From an uncultured bacterium (lineage in GTDB: Bacteria; Krumholzibacteriota; Krumholzibacteriia; LZORAL124-64-63): a stretch of DNA of 64,000 bases. This document shows, piece after piece, positions 35,856 through 43,800 of the stretch. Position 1 is the first letter of the stretch; each line of letters opens with the position of its first letter. The DNA is taken from NCBI GenBank assembly GCA_937864225.1, contig CALMJK010000003.1, positions 248,001 to 312,000 on the forward strand, read 5' to 3'. Made by a program: the position numbers and the translations under genes. The notes beneath the pieces were generated by a model that saw only the letters and a program-made list of their open reading frames with translations, was not told the origin of the DNA and did no database searches.

Positions 35856-35872
35856 TCAGACCGACGCAGGAG

Positions 35873-35908
35873 CGAGGTGGCGCCCCGGGCATCACCTCGT
35901 CCTTGTTT
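35873..35908 (+). terminator. Possible terminator between tRNA-Val and thrS
   Basis: CGAGGTG and CACCTCG form a seven-base stem with a 13-base loop, followed by TCCTTGTTT. No T-box pattern is seen. Confidence 0.45.
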
Positions 35909-35965
35909 AGCGCGCCGACCCGCGACCAACGCGCGGCGGGCGGCGGGAGAGGTTGAAGGGGATCC

Positions 35966-37876
35966 ATGCTGCTGACGCTTCCGGACGGCAAGACGTTGGA
36001 AGTGGCCCCGGGCGCGACGTTCCGGGAGGCGATCGCCACGCTGGGCGAGGGGCTGGCCCGCGATGCCTTGGCGGTGACGCTCGACGACCGCCACCACGCG
36101 CTGAACGAGCAGGTGCCCCGGGCGGGGCGCCTCAAGGTGATCACGCGCACTTCGGCCGAGGGCCTCGACGCTTTGCGCCACTCGTCCGCCCACTTGCTGG
36201 CGTGGGCCGTGCAAGACCTCTTCCCGGGCGTCAAATTCGCCTTCGGCCCCGCCATCGAAGGCGGTTTTTACTACGATTTTGAGCGGGCCTCGCCGTTCAG
36301 CGACGAGGACCTGGCCGCGATCGAAGCCAAGATGCGAGAGTTGGCCGCGACGAAGGCGCCGATCCTGCGCCGCGAGGTCGATCCGGCGCAGGCCCGGTCG
36401 CTGTTCGCCGATCAGCCGTACAAACTCGAGCAGATCGCCTCCCTCGCCGGCGAGTCGCTGACCGTGTACGAGATGGGCGGCTTTCGCGACCTGTGCGAGG
36501 GGCCGCACGTGCCGGGCACTTCCGAGCTGAAGGCTTTCCGGTTGCTCCACGTCGCGGGCGCCTACTGGCGGGGCGACAGCAGCCGCCCGATGCTGCAACG
36601 CATCTACGGGACGGCCTTCTTCAAGAAGAGCGAGCTCGACGCGCACCTCGCCATGCTCGAGGAGGCCAAGAAACGCGACCATCGCCGGCTCGGGCGGGAG
36701 TTGGACCTGTTCGGGATCATGGACGAGGCGGGTCCGGGCCTGACCTTCTGGTTCCCCCGCGGGGACATCCTGCGTGAACAGGTCGTCGAGTACTGGAAGC
36801 ACGTGCATCGGGAGCGCGGCTACGTGACGGTCACCACCCCGCACATTTCGCAGGCGGACCTGTGGGAGACGTCGGGACACATGCAGTTCTACCGCGACAA
36901 CATGTACGTGTTCGAGCAGGATGGCCGTCCGCACGTCATCAAGCCCATGAACTGTCCCGGGCACATCCTGATCTACAAGAGACAGGTCCGCAGCTACCGG
37001 CATCTGCCGATCCGCTACGCGGAATTGGGCACCGTCTACCGGGCCGAACTGAAGGGGACGCTGCACGGCCTGCTGCGGGTACGCGGGTTCACGCAGGACG
37101 ACGCGCACATCTTCTGCACGCCCGAGCAGCTCGAGGACGAAGTGAGCGGAGTGCTCGACCTGACGCGGGAGATTCTCGGCACGTTCGGCTTTCACGATTA
37201 CAAGGTCGAGCTGTCCGTGCGCGATCCGGAGCGTCGCGACAAGTACGCGGGCGAGGACGAAGAGTGGGAGGCGGCGGAGGGGTCGCTGGTCAAGGCGCTC
37301 GACAAGCATGGCCTCGACTACAGCCGCGAGGAGGGGGAGGCGGTCTTCTACGGCCCGAAGATCGACATCAAATTGATCGACGCCATCGGCAGGCGCTGGC
37401 AGGCGACCACGGTCCAGTTCGATTTCAACCTGCCGCGTCGGTTCGGGGTGACGTACGTGGACGCGCAGGGGCAGGAGCGGTTCGCGTACATGGTTCACCG
37501 GGCGATCTTCGGCTCGCTGGAGCGCTTCATCGGCGTGCTCACGGAGCACCACGCCGGCGATTTCCCGCTCTGGTTGTCTCCGGAGCAAGTGCGCGTGCTG
37601 AGCGTGAGCCGGGATCAGGCGAATTACGCTGCGGCGGTGGCGGCCCGGTTGCGGGCCTGCGGCCTGCGCGCGGACGCCGACCTGCGGGACGAAAAGATCG
37701 GCTTCAAGATCCGCGAGGCGGAACTGCTCAAGGTGCCCTACATGCTGGTGGTTGGCCGCAAGGAGGAAGAGGCGGACACGGTGGCGGTTCGCGCCAGGCG
37801 CGGCGGCGACCTCGGCGGGCGTGTCGTGGCTGATCTCTGCCGGGAACTCCTTGACGAAATCGCGGCCAGGAAGTAG
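35966..37876 (+). CDS. thrS: Threonyl-tRNA synthetase
   Basis: A 636-residue class II synthetase charging tRNA-Thr. The TGS domain occupies about residues 1-60, then an editing domain with HSSAHLLAWA near residue 73. Catalytic motifs are GPGLTFWFPRGDILREQV, motif 2 RYAELGTVYRAELKGTLHGLLRVRGFTQDDAHIFC, and motif 3 MVHRAIFGSLERFIGVLTEH. The anticodon-binding domain closes the protein. GAAGGGG precedes the ATG. It heads the translation block with infC. Confidence 0.97.
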   Translation: MLLTLPDGKTLEVAPGATFREAIATLGEGLARDALAVTLDDRHHALNEQVPRAGRLKVITRTSAEGLDALRHSSAHLLAWAVQDLFPGVKFAFGPAIEGGFYYDFERASPFSDEDLAAIEAKMRELAATKAPILRREVDPAQARSLFADQPYKLEQIASLAGESLTVYEMGGFRDLCEGPHVPGTSELKAFRLLHVAGAYWRGDSSRPMLQRIYGTAFFKKSELDAHLAMLEEAKKRDHRRLGRELDLFGIMDEAGPGLTFWFPRGDILREQVVEYWKHVHRERGYVTVTTPHISQADLWETSGHMQFYRDNMYVFEQDGRPHVIKPMNCPGHILIYKRQVRSYRHLPIRYAELGTVYRAELKGTLHGLLRVRGFTQDDAHIFCTPEQLEDEVSGVLDLTREILGTFGFHDYKVELSVRDPERRDKYAGEDEEWEAAEGSLVKALDKHGLDYSREEGEAVFYGPKIDIKLIDAIGRRWQATTVQFDFNLPRRFGVTYVDAQGQERFAYMVHRAIFGSLERFIGVLTEHHAGDFPLWLSPEQVRVLSVSRDQANYAAAVAARLRACGLRADADLRDEKIGFKIREAELLKVPYMLVVGRKEEEADTVAVRARRGGDLGGRVVADLCRELLDEIAARK

Positions 37877-37995
37877 CTTTAGGCTCGTCTATCAGCCGCC
37901 GGGCGGCGTGCGCCCGGAAATTCGCGAGGCAAGAAGGGGCCCGCGCGCCTCTCACCGTTGCCGGCCCTGCGTGGGGCGGAACGGTTAGGAACTCG

Positions 37996-38028
37996 GAGCG
38001 GGCCGTTGTGTCCGCTCTTTCTCGTTTT
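37996..38028 (+). promoter_or_regulatory. Possible attenuator-like hairpin in the infC leader
   Basis: GAGCGG and CCGCTC pair across a ten-base loop, followed by TTTCTCGTTTT. It lies between thrS and infC, a region where other bacteria carry leader elements that regulate infC-rpmI-rplT. The stem is only six bases. Confidence 0.4.
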
Positions 38029-38065
38029 CGCCCGGTCAAGCCCGGCCGTGGCTGTGGGGGGGTGG

Positions 38066-38608
38066 GTGATTATCAAAGTCCAGAACGGCACCAAAACGAT
38101 CCGCGTCAACCGCATGATCAAGATCCCTCGGATCCTCGTGGTTGACGAGAGCGGGGAACAGTTGGGCGTGCTCGACACGACCGCCGCGCTGGCCATCGCG
38201 GAGGAGCGTGGCCTCGATCTGGTGGAGGTTGCGCCGATGGCCCGGCCACCCGTCTGCCGGATCATGGACTACGGCAAGTACAAGTACGAGCAGAGCAAGA
38301 AGGCGCGCAAGGCGCGGCAGCAGTCGCACGTCCAGAAGATCAAGACCATCAAGTTTCGGCCCAAGACCGACGATCACGACTACGATTTCAAGAAGCGCCA
38401 CATCATGACGTTTCTGGAGGAAGGCAACAAGGTTCGCGTGATCATGCAGTTCAGGGGGCGCGAACTCTCGCACGTGGAGCTGGGTCTGCAGTTTCTCGAC
38501 CACCTCGTGCAGGAGGTGGCGGAGCAAGGCTCGCCAGAAACGCAGCCTCAATTGGAGGGGCGCACCGTCACGTTCATCCTCGCGCCGCGCAAGACTGGCA
38601 GCGCCTAA
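38066..38608 (+). CDS. infC: Translation initiation factor IF-3
   Basis: About 180 residues, the usual IF3 length. The N domain (IRVNRMIKIPRILVVDESGEQLGVLDTTAALAIAEERGLDLVEVAPMARPPVCRIMDYGKYKYEQSKKARKARQ) and C domain (IKTIKFRPKTDDHDYDFKKRHIMTFLEEGNKVRVIMQFRGRE) are both complete. The start is uncertain: the first in-frame ATG (38115) would cut conserved residues. Candidates are GTG 38066 or the adjacent ATT 38069; ATT starts are known for IF3 and allow autoregulation by start-codon discrimination. It binds the 30S subunit. Confidence 0.94.
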   Translation: MIIKVQNGTKTIRVNRMIKIPRILVVDESGEQLGVLDTTAALAIAEERGLDLVEVAPMARPPVCRIMDYGKYKYEQSKKARKARQQSHVQKIKTIKFRPKTDDHDYDFKKRHIMTFLEEGNKVRVIMQFRGRELSHVELGLQFLDHLVQEVAEQGSPETQPQLEGRTVTFILAPRKTGSA

Positions 38609-38704
38609 CGGGCGCTGGAGGGTCCGGCCCGGTTCCGCCCCACGACGGGGCGTCGCGCGTGGAAGACTGCCATTTGGCCGGATGAAGTCAGAAAGGCGAC
38701 CGCC

Positions 38705-38905
38705 ATGGCCAAGGTCAAGATGAAGACGAACCGATCCGCCGCCAAGCGTTTCCGGCTGACCGGCAGCGGCAAGGTGAAACGGGGAAAGGCCTACCACGGC
38801 CACCTGTTCACGGGGAAGAGCGCCAAGCGCAAGCGCAACCTGCGCCAGTCGACGCTGGTAGCGCCGGCGGACGAGGGGCGCGTCAAGAAGATGCTCGGCA
38901 GTTGA
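38705..38905 (+). CDS. rpmI: 50S ribosomal protein L35
   Basis: A 66-residue basic protein with the L35 pattern [43 protein letters not shown]. It lies between infC and rplT as in most bacteria. AAAGGCGACCGCC precedes the ATG. Confidence 0.97.
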   Translation: MAKVKMKTNRSAAKRFRLTGSGKVKRGKAYHGHLFTGKSAKRKRNLRQSTLVAPADEGRVKKMLGS

Positions 38906-38966
38906 ACTGCCTCGACGGCCGGGCCCTGGGGCCGGCCGCGCGAAACGGACCATCGGAGGCAATCTC

Positions 38967-39320
38967 ATGTCGCGGGCCAAGAACAATCCCGCCGCCAAGC
39001 AGCGGCACAAGAGAATCCTCTCCCGGGCGAAGGGCTTCTACGCCGGCAAGCGCACGCAGTATGTCGCGGCCCACGAAGCCACGGACCGGGCCCTCAGCTA
39101 TGCCTATCGCGACCGCAAGGCGCGCAAGCGCGATTTCCGGCGCCTGTGGATCCTGCGGATCAACGCGGCGGCTCGCCTGAACGGCCTCAGCTACAGCCAC
39201 TTCATCAGCGGCTTGAAGCGCGCCAGCATCGACATCGACCGCAAGATCCTGGCGGACATGGCGGTGCGTGATGCGCCCGGTTTCGCGCGCCTGGCGGAGA
39301 TCGCCAAGAACGCCAAGTGA
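38967..39320 (+). CDS. rplT: 50S ribosomal protein L20
   Basis: A 117-residue protein with the L20 pattern, including [74 protein letters not shown]20 in other bacteria represses this operon by binding its leader. GGAGGC lies ten bases upstream of the ATG. Confidence 0.97.
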   Translation: MSRAKNNPAAKQRHKRILSRAKGFYAGKRTQYVAAHEATDRALSYAYRDRKARKRDFRRLWILRINAAARLNGLSYSHFISGLKRASIDIDRKILADMAVRDAPGFARLAEIAKNAK

Positions 39321-39349
39321 GCGGTGCGCGGGCCGCGCGGGGAGGGCCC

Positions 39350-40381
39350 ATGAGCGTCATGGACGAGCAGATCGCGCGCCTGCGCGCCGCGGCGGAGGCC
39401 CGGATCGGCGCGGCCGCGGACGGCGCGACGCTGGAGGCCGCGCGCGTGGCGCTCCTCGGCCGGCGCAGCGAGTTGACGCAACTGCTGCGCGGCGTGAAAG
39501 ATCTGCCCGAAGCGGAGCGGCGCGTCGCCGGCGACGCCCTCAATCGGCTCAAGACCGACCTCGCTGCTGGCCTGGCCGAGCGAGAGCGGGGCCTGGCGCT
39601 TGCCGCGCGTCCCGCCGGCGCCGTGGACCTCACCCTGCCCGGCGCGCCGCCCGTGCCCCTCGGGTCGCTCCATCCCCTGCTGGTCGTGCTGGAGGAGATC
39701 TGCGACATCTTTCACAGCATGGGGTTCACGCGCGAGGAAGGGCCGGACGTCGAGCTCGACTACTACAATTTCACGGCGCTGAATTTTCCGGACGACCATC
39801 CGGCCCGCGACAGCCAGGACACGTTTTACGTGAGCGACGCGGTCTGCCTGCGCACGCAGACCTCGCCGGCGCAGGTGCGGGTCATGGAGAGGCGGACGCC
39901 GCCGTTGTCGTGCATCGTGCCCGGGCGCGTGTACCGCAACGAGGCCACCGACGCCTCTCACGCCAGCGAATTCTTCCAGATCGAAGGCTTCAGCGTGGAT
40001 CGAGACGTGAGCCTTGCCGATCTGCGCGCGACCGTCCAGCAGTTCGTGGACGTGTTCTTCGGCGCCGGGCGCAAGATCCGCTTCCGCCCGCACTACTTCC
40101 CCTTCACGGAACCGTCCGTGGAGGTCGACATGGCTTGCGCGAGTTGCGGCGGCAGCGGCTGCGCGGTGTGCGGGCGGACCGGCTGGCTGGAGATCATGGG
40201 CGCCGGCATGATCCACCCGAACGTGTTCGCGGCGGCGGGCTACGCGCCCGATGCGTACACGGGTTACGCCTTCGGCCTCGGCATCGACCGCATCGCCATG
40301 CTGCGCTGGGGCGTCGACGACATCCGGCTGTTCTATGAGAACGATTTGCGCTTCCTGCATCAGTTCCGAGGTGCGTGGTGA
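39350..40381 (+). CDS. pheS: Phenylalanyl-tRNA synthetase alpha subunit
   Basis: A 343-residue catalytic subunit. I prefer ATG 39350 behind GGGGAGGG; the track GTG at 39317 overlaps the rplT stop and is also possible. The N-terminal coiled coil is followed by HPLLVVLEEICDIFHSMGF, the ATP and Phe site in TQTSPAQVRVM, RVYRNEATDASHASEFFQIEG and the motif 3 region GYAFGLGIDRIAMLRWGVDDIRLFYENDLRFL. A CASCGGSGCAVC stretch suggests a zinc-type loop found in many bacterial PheS. pheT overlaps the end. Confidence 0.97.
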   Translation: MSVMDEQIARLRAAAEARIGAAADGATLEAARVALLGRRSELTQLLRGVKDLPEAERRVAGDALNRLKTDLAAGLAERERGLALAARPAGAVDLTLPGAPPVPLGSLHPLLVVLEEICDIFHSMGFTREEGPDVELDYYNFTALNFPDDHPARDSQDTFYVSDAVCLRTQTSPAQVRVMERRTPPLSCIVPGRVYRNEATDASHASEFFQIEGFSVDRDVSLADLRATVQQFVDVFFGAGRKIRFRPHYFPFTEPSVEVDMACASCGGSGCAVCGRTGWLEIMGAGMIHPNVFAAAGYAPDAYTGYAFGLGIDRIAMLRWGVDDIRLFYENDLRFLHQFRGAW

Positions 40382-42834
40382 AGATCAGCCTGGATTGGCT
40401 TCGTGATTTCGTGACCTGGGAGGGAGACGCCGAGAGTCTGGCCTCGTTGCTGACGATGGCCGGCATCAACGTGGAGGGGCGCGAGGAATTCACGATCGCC
40501 CTGCCGGGCGTCGTGGTGGCGCACGTGCGCGAGACGGCGCGCCATCCGCAGGCGGACAAGCTCACGCTCTGTCAGGTCTGGGATGGCGAGCAAACGCTGT
40601 CGGTCGTGTGCGGGGCGCCCAACGTCCGCGCCGACCAGAAGGTGCTGCTCGCGCGGCCTGGGGCCGTCCTGCCCGGCGGCGCGAAGATCAAGGTGTCGCG
40701 CATCCGGGGCGTGGAGAGCCAGGGCATGATCTGTTCGGCCCGCGAGCTGGGGTTGGGCGGCGACGAGGGCGGGATCATGGAATTGCCGGCCGCCGCGCCG
40801 CCGGGCACCGCGGCGGACGCGCTCTACGGCTTTCGCGACCAGATCCTTGATCTTGAAATCACGCCGAATCGTCCCGACCTGCTCGGGCATTTTGGCGTCG
40901 CGCGGGAGATCGCGGCGTTGACCGGCGCGATGTTGACCGCGCCCGCGCTCTGGACGCCGCCCAAGACCAGCTCGGAGCGCCTGGAGTGGAGCGTCGAAAT
41001 CGAAAGCTTCGCCGACTGTCCGCGCTACACGGCGCACTTGGCTAGGGGCGTGAAGTTGGGTCCGGCCCCCGACTTCATGCGCAACAGGCTGCTGGCGGTG
41101 GGCCAACGTCCGATCAACAACGTGGTCGACATCACCAATTACGTGATGCTGGAGCTCGGGCAGCCGCTGCACGCGTTCGACCGGGGCAAGCTCAGCGGAA
41201 CGCGCCTGGTCGTGCGGCGAGCCGGGCAGGAGCGGGAGTTCACGGCTCTGGACGGACAGACGCGGCATCTGGACGACGATCACCTGATCATTGCCGACAG
41301 CGCCGGCGCGGTCGCGCTCGCGGGGATCGTGGGAGGCAGCCGCAGCGAGGTGGACGCGTCCACGCAGGAGGTTCTGCTGGAGAGCGCGTTCTTCGATCCG
41401 CTCGTCGTGCGTCGAGGCGCGCGCAAGCTCGGTCTGGTCACCGACAGTTCCTATCGCTTCGAGCGCGAGGCCGACTGGAACATGGTCGAGAAGGCGGCCT
41501 GGCGCGCGCTGCATCTTCTGCAGCAGCATGCGGGGGCGCGCATCGTGCCCGACCGCGTGGACCGGCAGAACCCGGATCGCGAGAGTCTGCCGCCCATCCC
41601 GTTGCGCATCGCCCAGGTCAATCGCCTGCTGGGGACCGAGATCGAGACGACGGAGGCGGTTCAGCTGTTGCAGGCCCTGGATCTGACGGTCGTGCCGCTC
41701 GGCCAGGCGCGCAACCGCAAGAGCGGCTCGGCCAACGTCATGATCGAGGTTCCGTCGTTCCGCCGAGATCTGCGCGCCGAGGTCGATCTTGTCGAGGAGA
41801 TTGCGCGCCTGCGGGGCTTCGATCGGCTCCCGACCGATCCCGCGGCGCGCGGCGCGCGCGCGGTAGCGCCCCGGGCGCTGGACAAGGTTCGCCGGCGGGT
41901 GCGCGCCCACCTGAGCGCGGTCGGATATTCCGAGATCGTCACCTCGTCGTTCCTGGCGCGCGAGGATCTGGAGCGGCTGGGGTTGGCGGATGGCGACGCG
42001 CGGCGCAACTGCCTGAGCGTCAGGAACGCGCGCCTCGAAGGCGAAACGCTGCTGCGCACGACGCTTCTGCCCTCGCTCTTGCGGATTCTGCGGCACAACC
42101 TCAACGCCGACCTCGATTGCCCCTTGCGATTGTTCCAGTTGAACCGGGTGTTCTGGCCGGGCGCCCGCGGCGCGGTCGAGCCGTCCCGGCCGCAGGAGGA
42201 CCAGCTGCCGGCGGAACCCCTGTTCCTGCAGCTTGCCGTGGCCGGGCGGACGGAGTCGACGCCGGCCGGCCTGCCCGCGGGCCTGTGGGAGGTCAAGGGG
42301 GTCGTGGAGACGCTCGGCGGTTTGATCGGCTGGAGTCTTGAGGCGCGCCCGGGGGATTCGGAACCGTACGGGGCGCTCGGCCGCCAGTGGCGGCTGGAGG
42401 AGGCGGGGAGCGGACCCGTGGGCTGGGCCGGCGAACTCGACGGTGCCGTGCTGGCGGGATTCGGCATCGAGGCCCCGGTATGCGTGGCCGAGGTCGATCT
42501 CACCAGCCTGCCCGCGGTTCTGCCGTCCCTCGCGGTGCGCCCGTTCTCCCGTTTCCCGGCCGTCAAGCGGGATCTGTCGCTGCTGGTGCCGGACGGGGTC
42601 ACCTTCGCCGAGCTGGCGGCCGTGATCCGGGAGCGGGGCGGGGACTGTCTGGAATCTTTGGAACTCTTTGATTATTATAGAGGTAAGGGTATACCCGCGG
42701 GCGCGGCGGCGCTGGGAATTCGCTTGAAGTTCCGCTCGGCCAAGGGTAATTTGAAAGGGACGACGGTGGACAAGTCGTTGGCCCTCGTCACGGAAGAGTT
42801 GGCCGCGCGGTTTGGCGCGCAGCTGAGGGCGTGA
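40375..42834 (+). CDS. pheT: Phenylalanyl-tRNA synthetase beta subunit
   Basis: An 819-residue subunit. The start GTG 40375 overlaps the pheS stop. The EMAP/OB tRNA-binding domain (VVVAHVRETARHPQADKLTLCQVWDG) is near residues 43-150, with the B3/B4 editing region (QRPINNVVDITNYVMLELGQPLHAFDRGKL) after it, then B5 and the B8 anticodon-recognition fold (FSRFPAVKRDLSLLVPDGVTFAEL) at the C terminus. Length is normal. Confidence 0.97.
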   Translation: MVKISLDWLRDFVTWEGDAESLASLLTMAGINVEGREEFTIALPGVVVAHVRETARHPQADKLTLCQVWDGEQTLSVVCGAPNVRADQKVLLARPGAVLPGGAKIKVSRIRGVESQGMICSARELGLGGDEGGIMELPAAAPPGTAADALYGFRDQILDLEITPNRPDLLGHFGVAREIAALTGAMLTAPALWTPPKTSSERLEWSVEIESFADCPRYTAHLARGVKLGPAPDFMRNRLLAVGQRPINNVVDITNYVMLELGQPLHAFDRGKLSGTRLVVRRAGQEREFTALDGQTRHLDDDHLIIADSAGAVALAGIVGGSRSEVDASTQEVLLESAFFDPLVVRRGARKLGLVTDSSYRFEREADWNMVEKAAWRALHLLQQHAGARIVPDRVDRQNPDRESLPPIPLRIAQVNRLLGTEIETTEAVQLLQALDLTVVPLGQARNRKSGSANVMIEVPSFRRDLRAEVDLVEEIARLRGFDRLPTDPAARGARAVAPRALDKVRRRVRAHLSAVGYSEIVTSSFLAREDLERLGLADGDARRNCLSVRNARLEGETLLRTTLLPSLLRILRHNLNADLDCPLRLFQLNRVFWPGARGAVEPSRPQEDQLPAEPLFLQLAVAGRTESTPAGLPAGLWEVKGVVETLGGLIGWSLEARPGDSEPYGALGRQWRLEEAGSGPVGWAGELDGAVLAGFGIEAPVCVAEVDLTSLPAVLPSLAVRPFSRFPAVKRDLSLLVPDGVTFAELAAVIRERGGDCLESLELFDYYRGKGIPAGAAALGIRLKFRSAKGNLKGTTVDKSLALVTEELAARFGAQLRA

Positions 42835-42889
42835 GGGTCGGCGCTTGCCCGAGCGGCGAGCGCGCGACCGCCGGAGGAGCTGGCCGTTT

Positions 42890-43159
42890 ATGGACGATAG
42901 TCTCAATCGCCTGGAGGAGAAGGTGCTCCAGGCCGTGCGCACGATTCAGGAATTACGCACCGAGAACGAGCGCCTGCGCCTGCAGCGTGAAGGTCTCGAA
43001 AAGGAGCATGCCGCTTTGCAGGAGCGCGCCACGCGCTTGAGCGGCGAGCTGGACCAGGCGCGCGCCGTGGCCGCCACCGTCGACGGTTATGAAGAGAAGA
43101 GAAGAATCTTGGAGGAAAAGGTAGGAGGCCTGCTGGAGAAGCTCGATCAGATCGGGTGA
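42890..43159 (+). CDS. Small coiled-coil protein, ZapB-like
   Basis: An 89-residue protein that is almost entirely coiled coil (LNRLEEKVLQAVRTIQELRTENERLRLQREGLEKEHAALQERA). I chose ATG 42890 behind GGAGGA. It lies directly before zapA, where ZapB-like proteins are encoded in several phyla, so a role in division-ring assembly is likely. Identity rests on structure and context. Confidence 0.7.
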   Translation: MDDSLNRLEEKVLQAVRTIQELRTENERLRLQREGLEKEHAALQERATRLSGELDQARAVAATVDGYEEKRRILEEKVGGLLEKLDQIG

Positions 43160-43246
43160 GCGGCCGCCGTTCCCGGCGGGAGGGGAGGCCGCGAGCTTGA
43201 GGGTTGCCGCCGGCCGTTGGCCGGCCAACGTGAGAAGTGGTCGTGA

Positions 43247-43540
43247 ATGCTTGATCCCCGCAGCGTGACAGTGACCATCTATGGCCATGAGTACACCCTG
43301 AAAGGGGAGGCGGAACCGGAGTACGTCGAGAAGGTGGCGGAGTTCGTCGACCGGAAGATGCGCGAAATCGCGGAGGGTTCGACGCTTGTCTCCACCACCA
43401 AGGTCGCGATCCTGGCGGCGATCAATATCGCGGATGAACTGCTCCGCGAGCGCCGGAAAAGGCAGGAGGCCTTGGCCATGCTCGACGACCGGACCGGACA
43501 GATCGCAGCTCTCCTGGAGAAAGAGATGGAGAAGCTGTAA
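43247..43540 (+). CDS. zapA: Cell division protein ZapA
   Basis: A 97-residue ZapA-family protein that crosslinks FtsZ filaments. The fold-typical start VTVTIYGHEYTLKGEAEPEYVEKVAEFVDRKMREIAE and helical AILAAINIADELLRERRKRQEA are visible, followed by a coiled tail. A probable 6S RNA gene lies downstream, the same gene order as in gammaproteobacteria. Confidence 0.9.
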   Translation: MLDPRSVTVTIYGHEYTLKGEAEPEYVEKVAEFVDRKMREIAEGSTLVSTTKVAILAAINIADELLRERRKRQEALAMLDDRTGQIAALLEKEMEKL

Positions 43541-43599
43541 GCGTTGCGACCAAGGTCGGGGACTCCCTGCTTAGCCCGTGATGCGTTGGGTATATTGAG

Positions 43600-43765
43600 C
43601 CAACACTCAGCCAGCGGGACCCCGGAGTTCCCCCCCCGCGCCCAGACCCCCGATGGGGTAGTCCGCGGCGGGGAACAGGGGGCCCACTTGAAGCAATACG
43701 GTTCAATTGCTTCCGGCGCACACGACTCGGCGGGGATTCCACCAACACCGAGCTGACCCAGGCGA
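43600..43765 (+). ncRNA. ssrS: Probable 6S RNA (SsrS)
   Basis: The 260-base gap after zapA is strongly structured and carries no gene. A TATATT -10-like hexamer at 43591-43596 would start transcription near 43603. GGG(A)CCCC (43616-43623) pairs with GGGGGCCC (43678-43685), with TTCCCC/GGGGAA nested inside, giving a long interrupted rod. On the 3-prime side, CCCACTTGAAGCAATACGGTTCAATTGCTTCCGG resembles the 6S RNA conserved segment (E. coli has CACCTTGAACCAAGGGTTCAAGG, from memory). GAAGCAAT/ATTGCTTC forms an eight-base hairpin there. Location after zapA also fits. The closing stem is weak by eye and the ends are approximate. Confidence 0.55.
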
Positions 43766-43800
43766 CCTTCTCCTTTCCCTGATTCGGGAGAGGAGTGAGC

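Noticed and set aside
35856-35965. T-box leader for thrS
   Set aside because: No specifier loop or T-box consensus is visible; the hairpin is better explained as a terminator for tRNA-Val.
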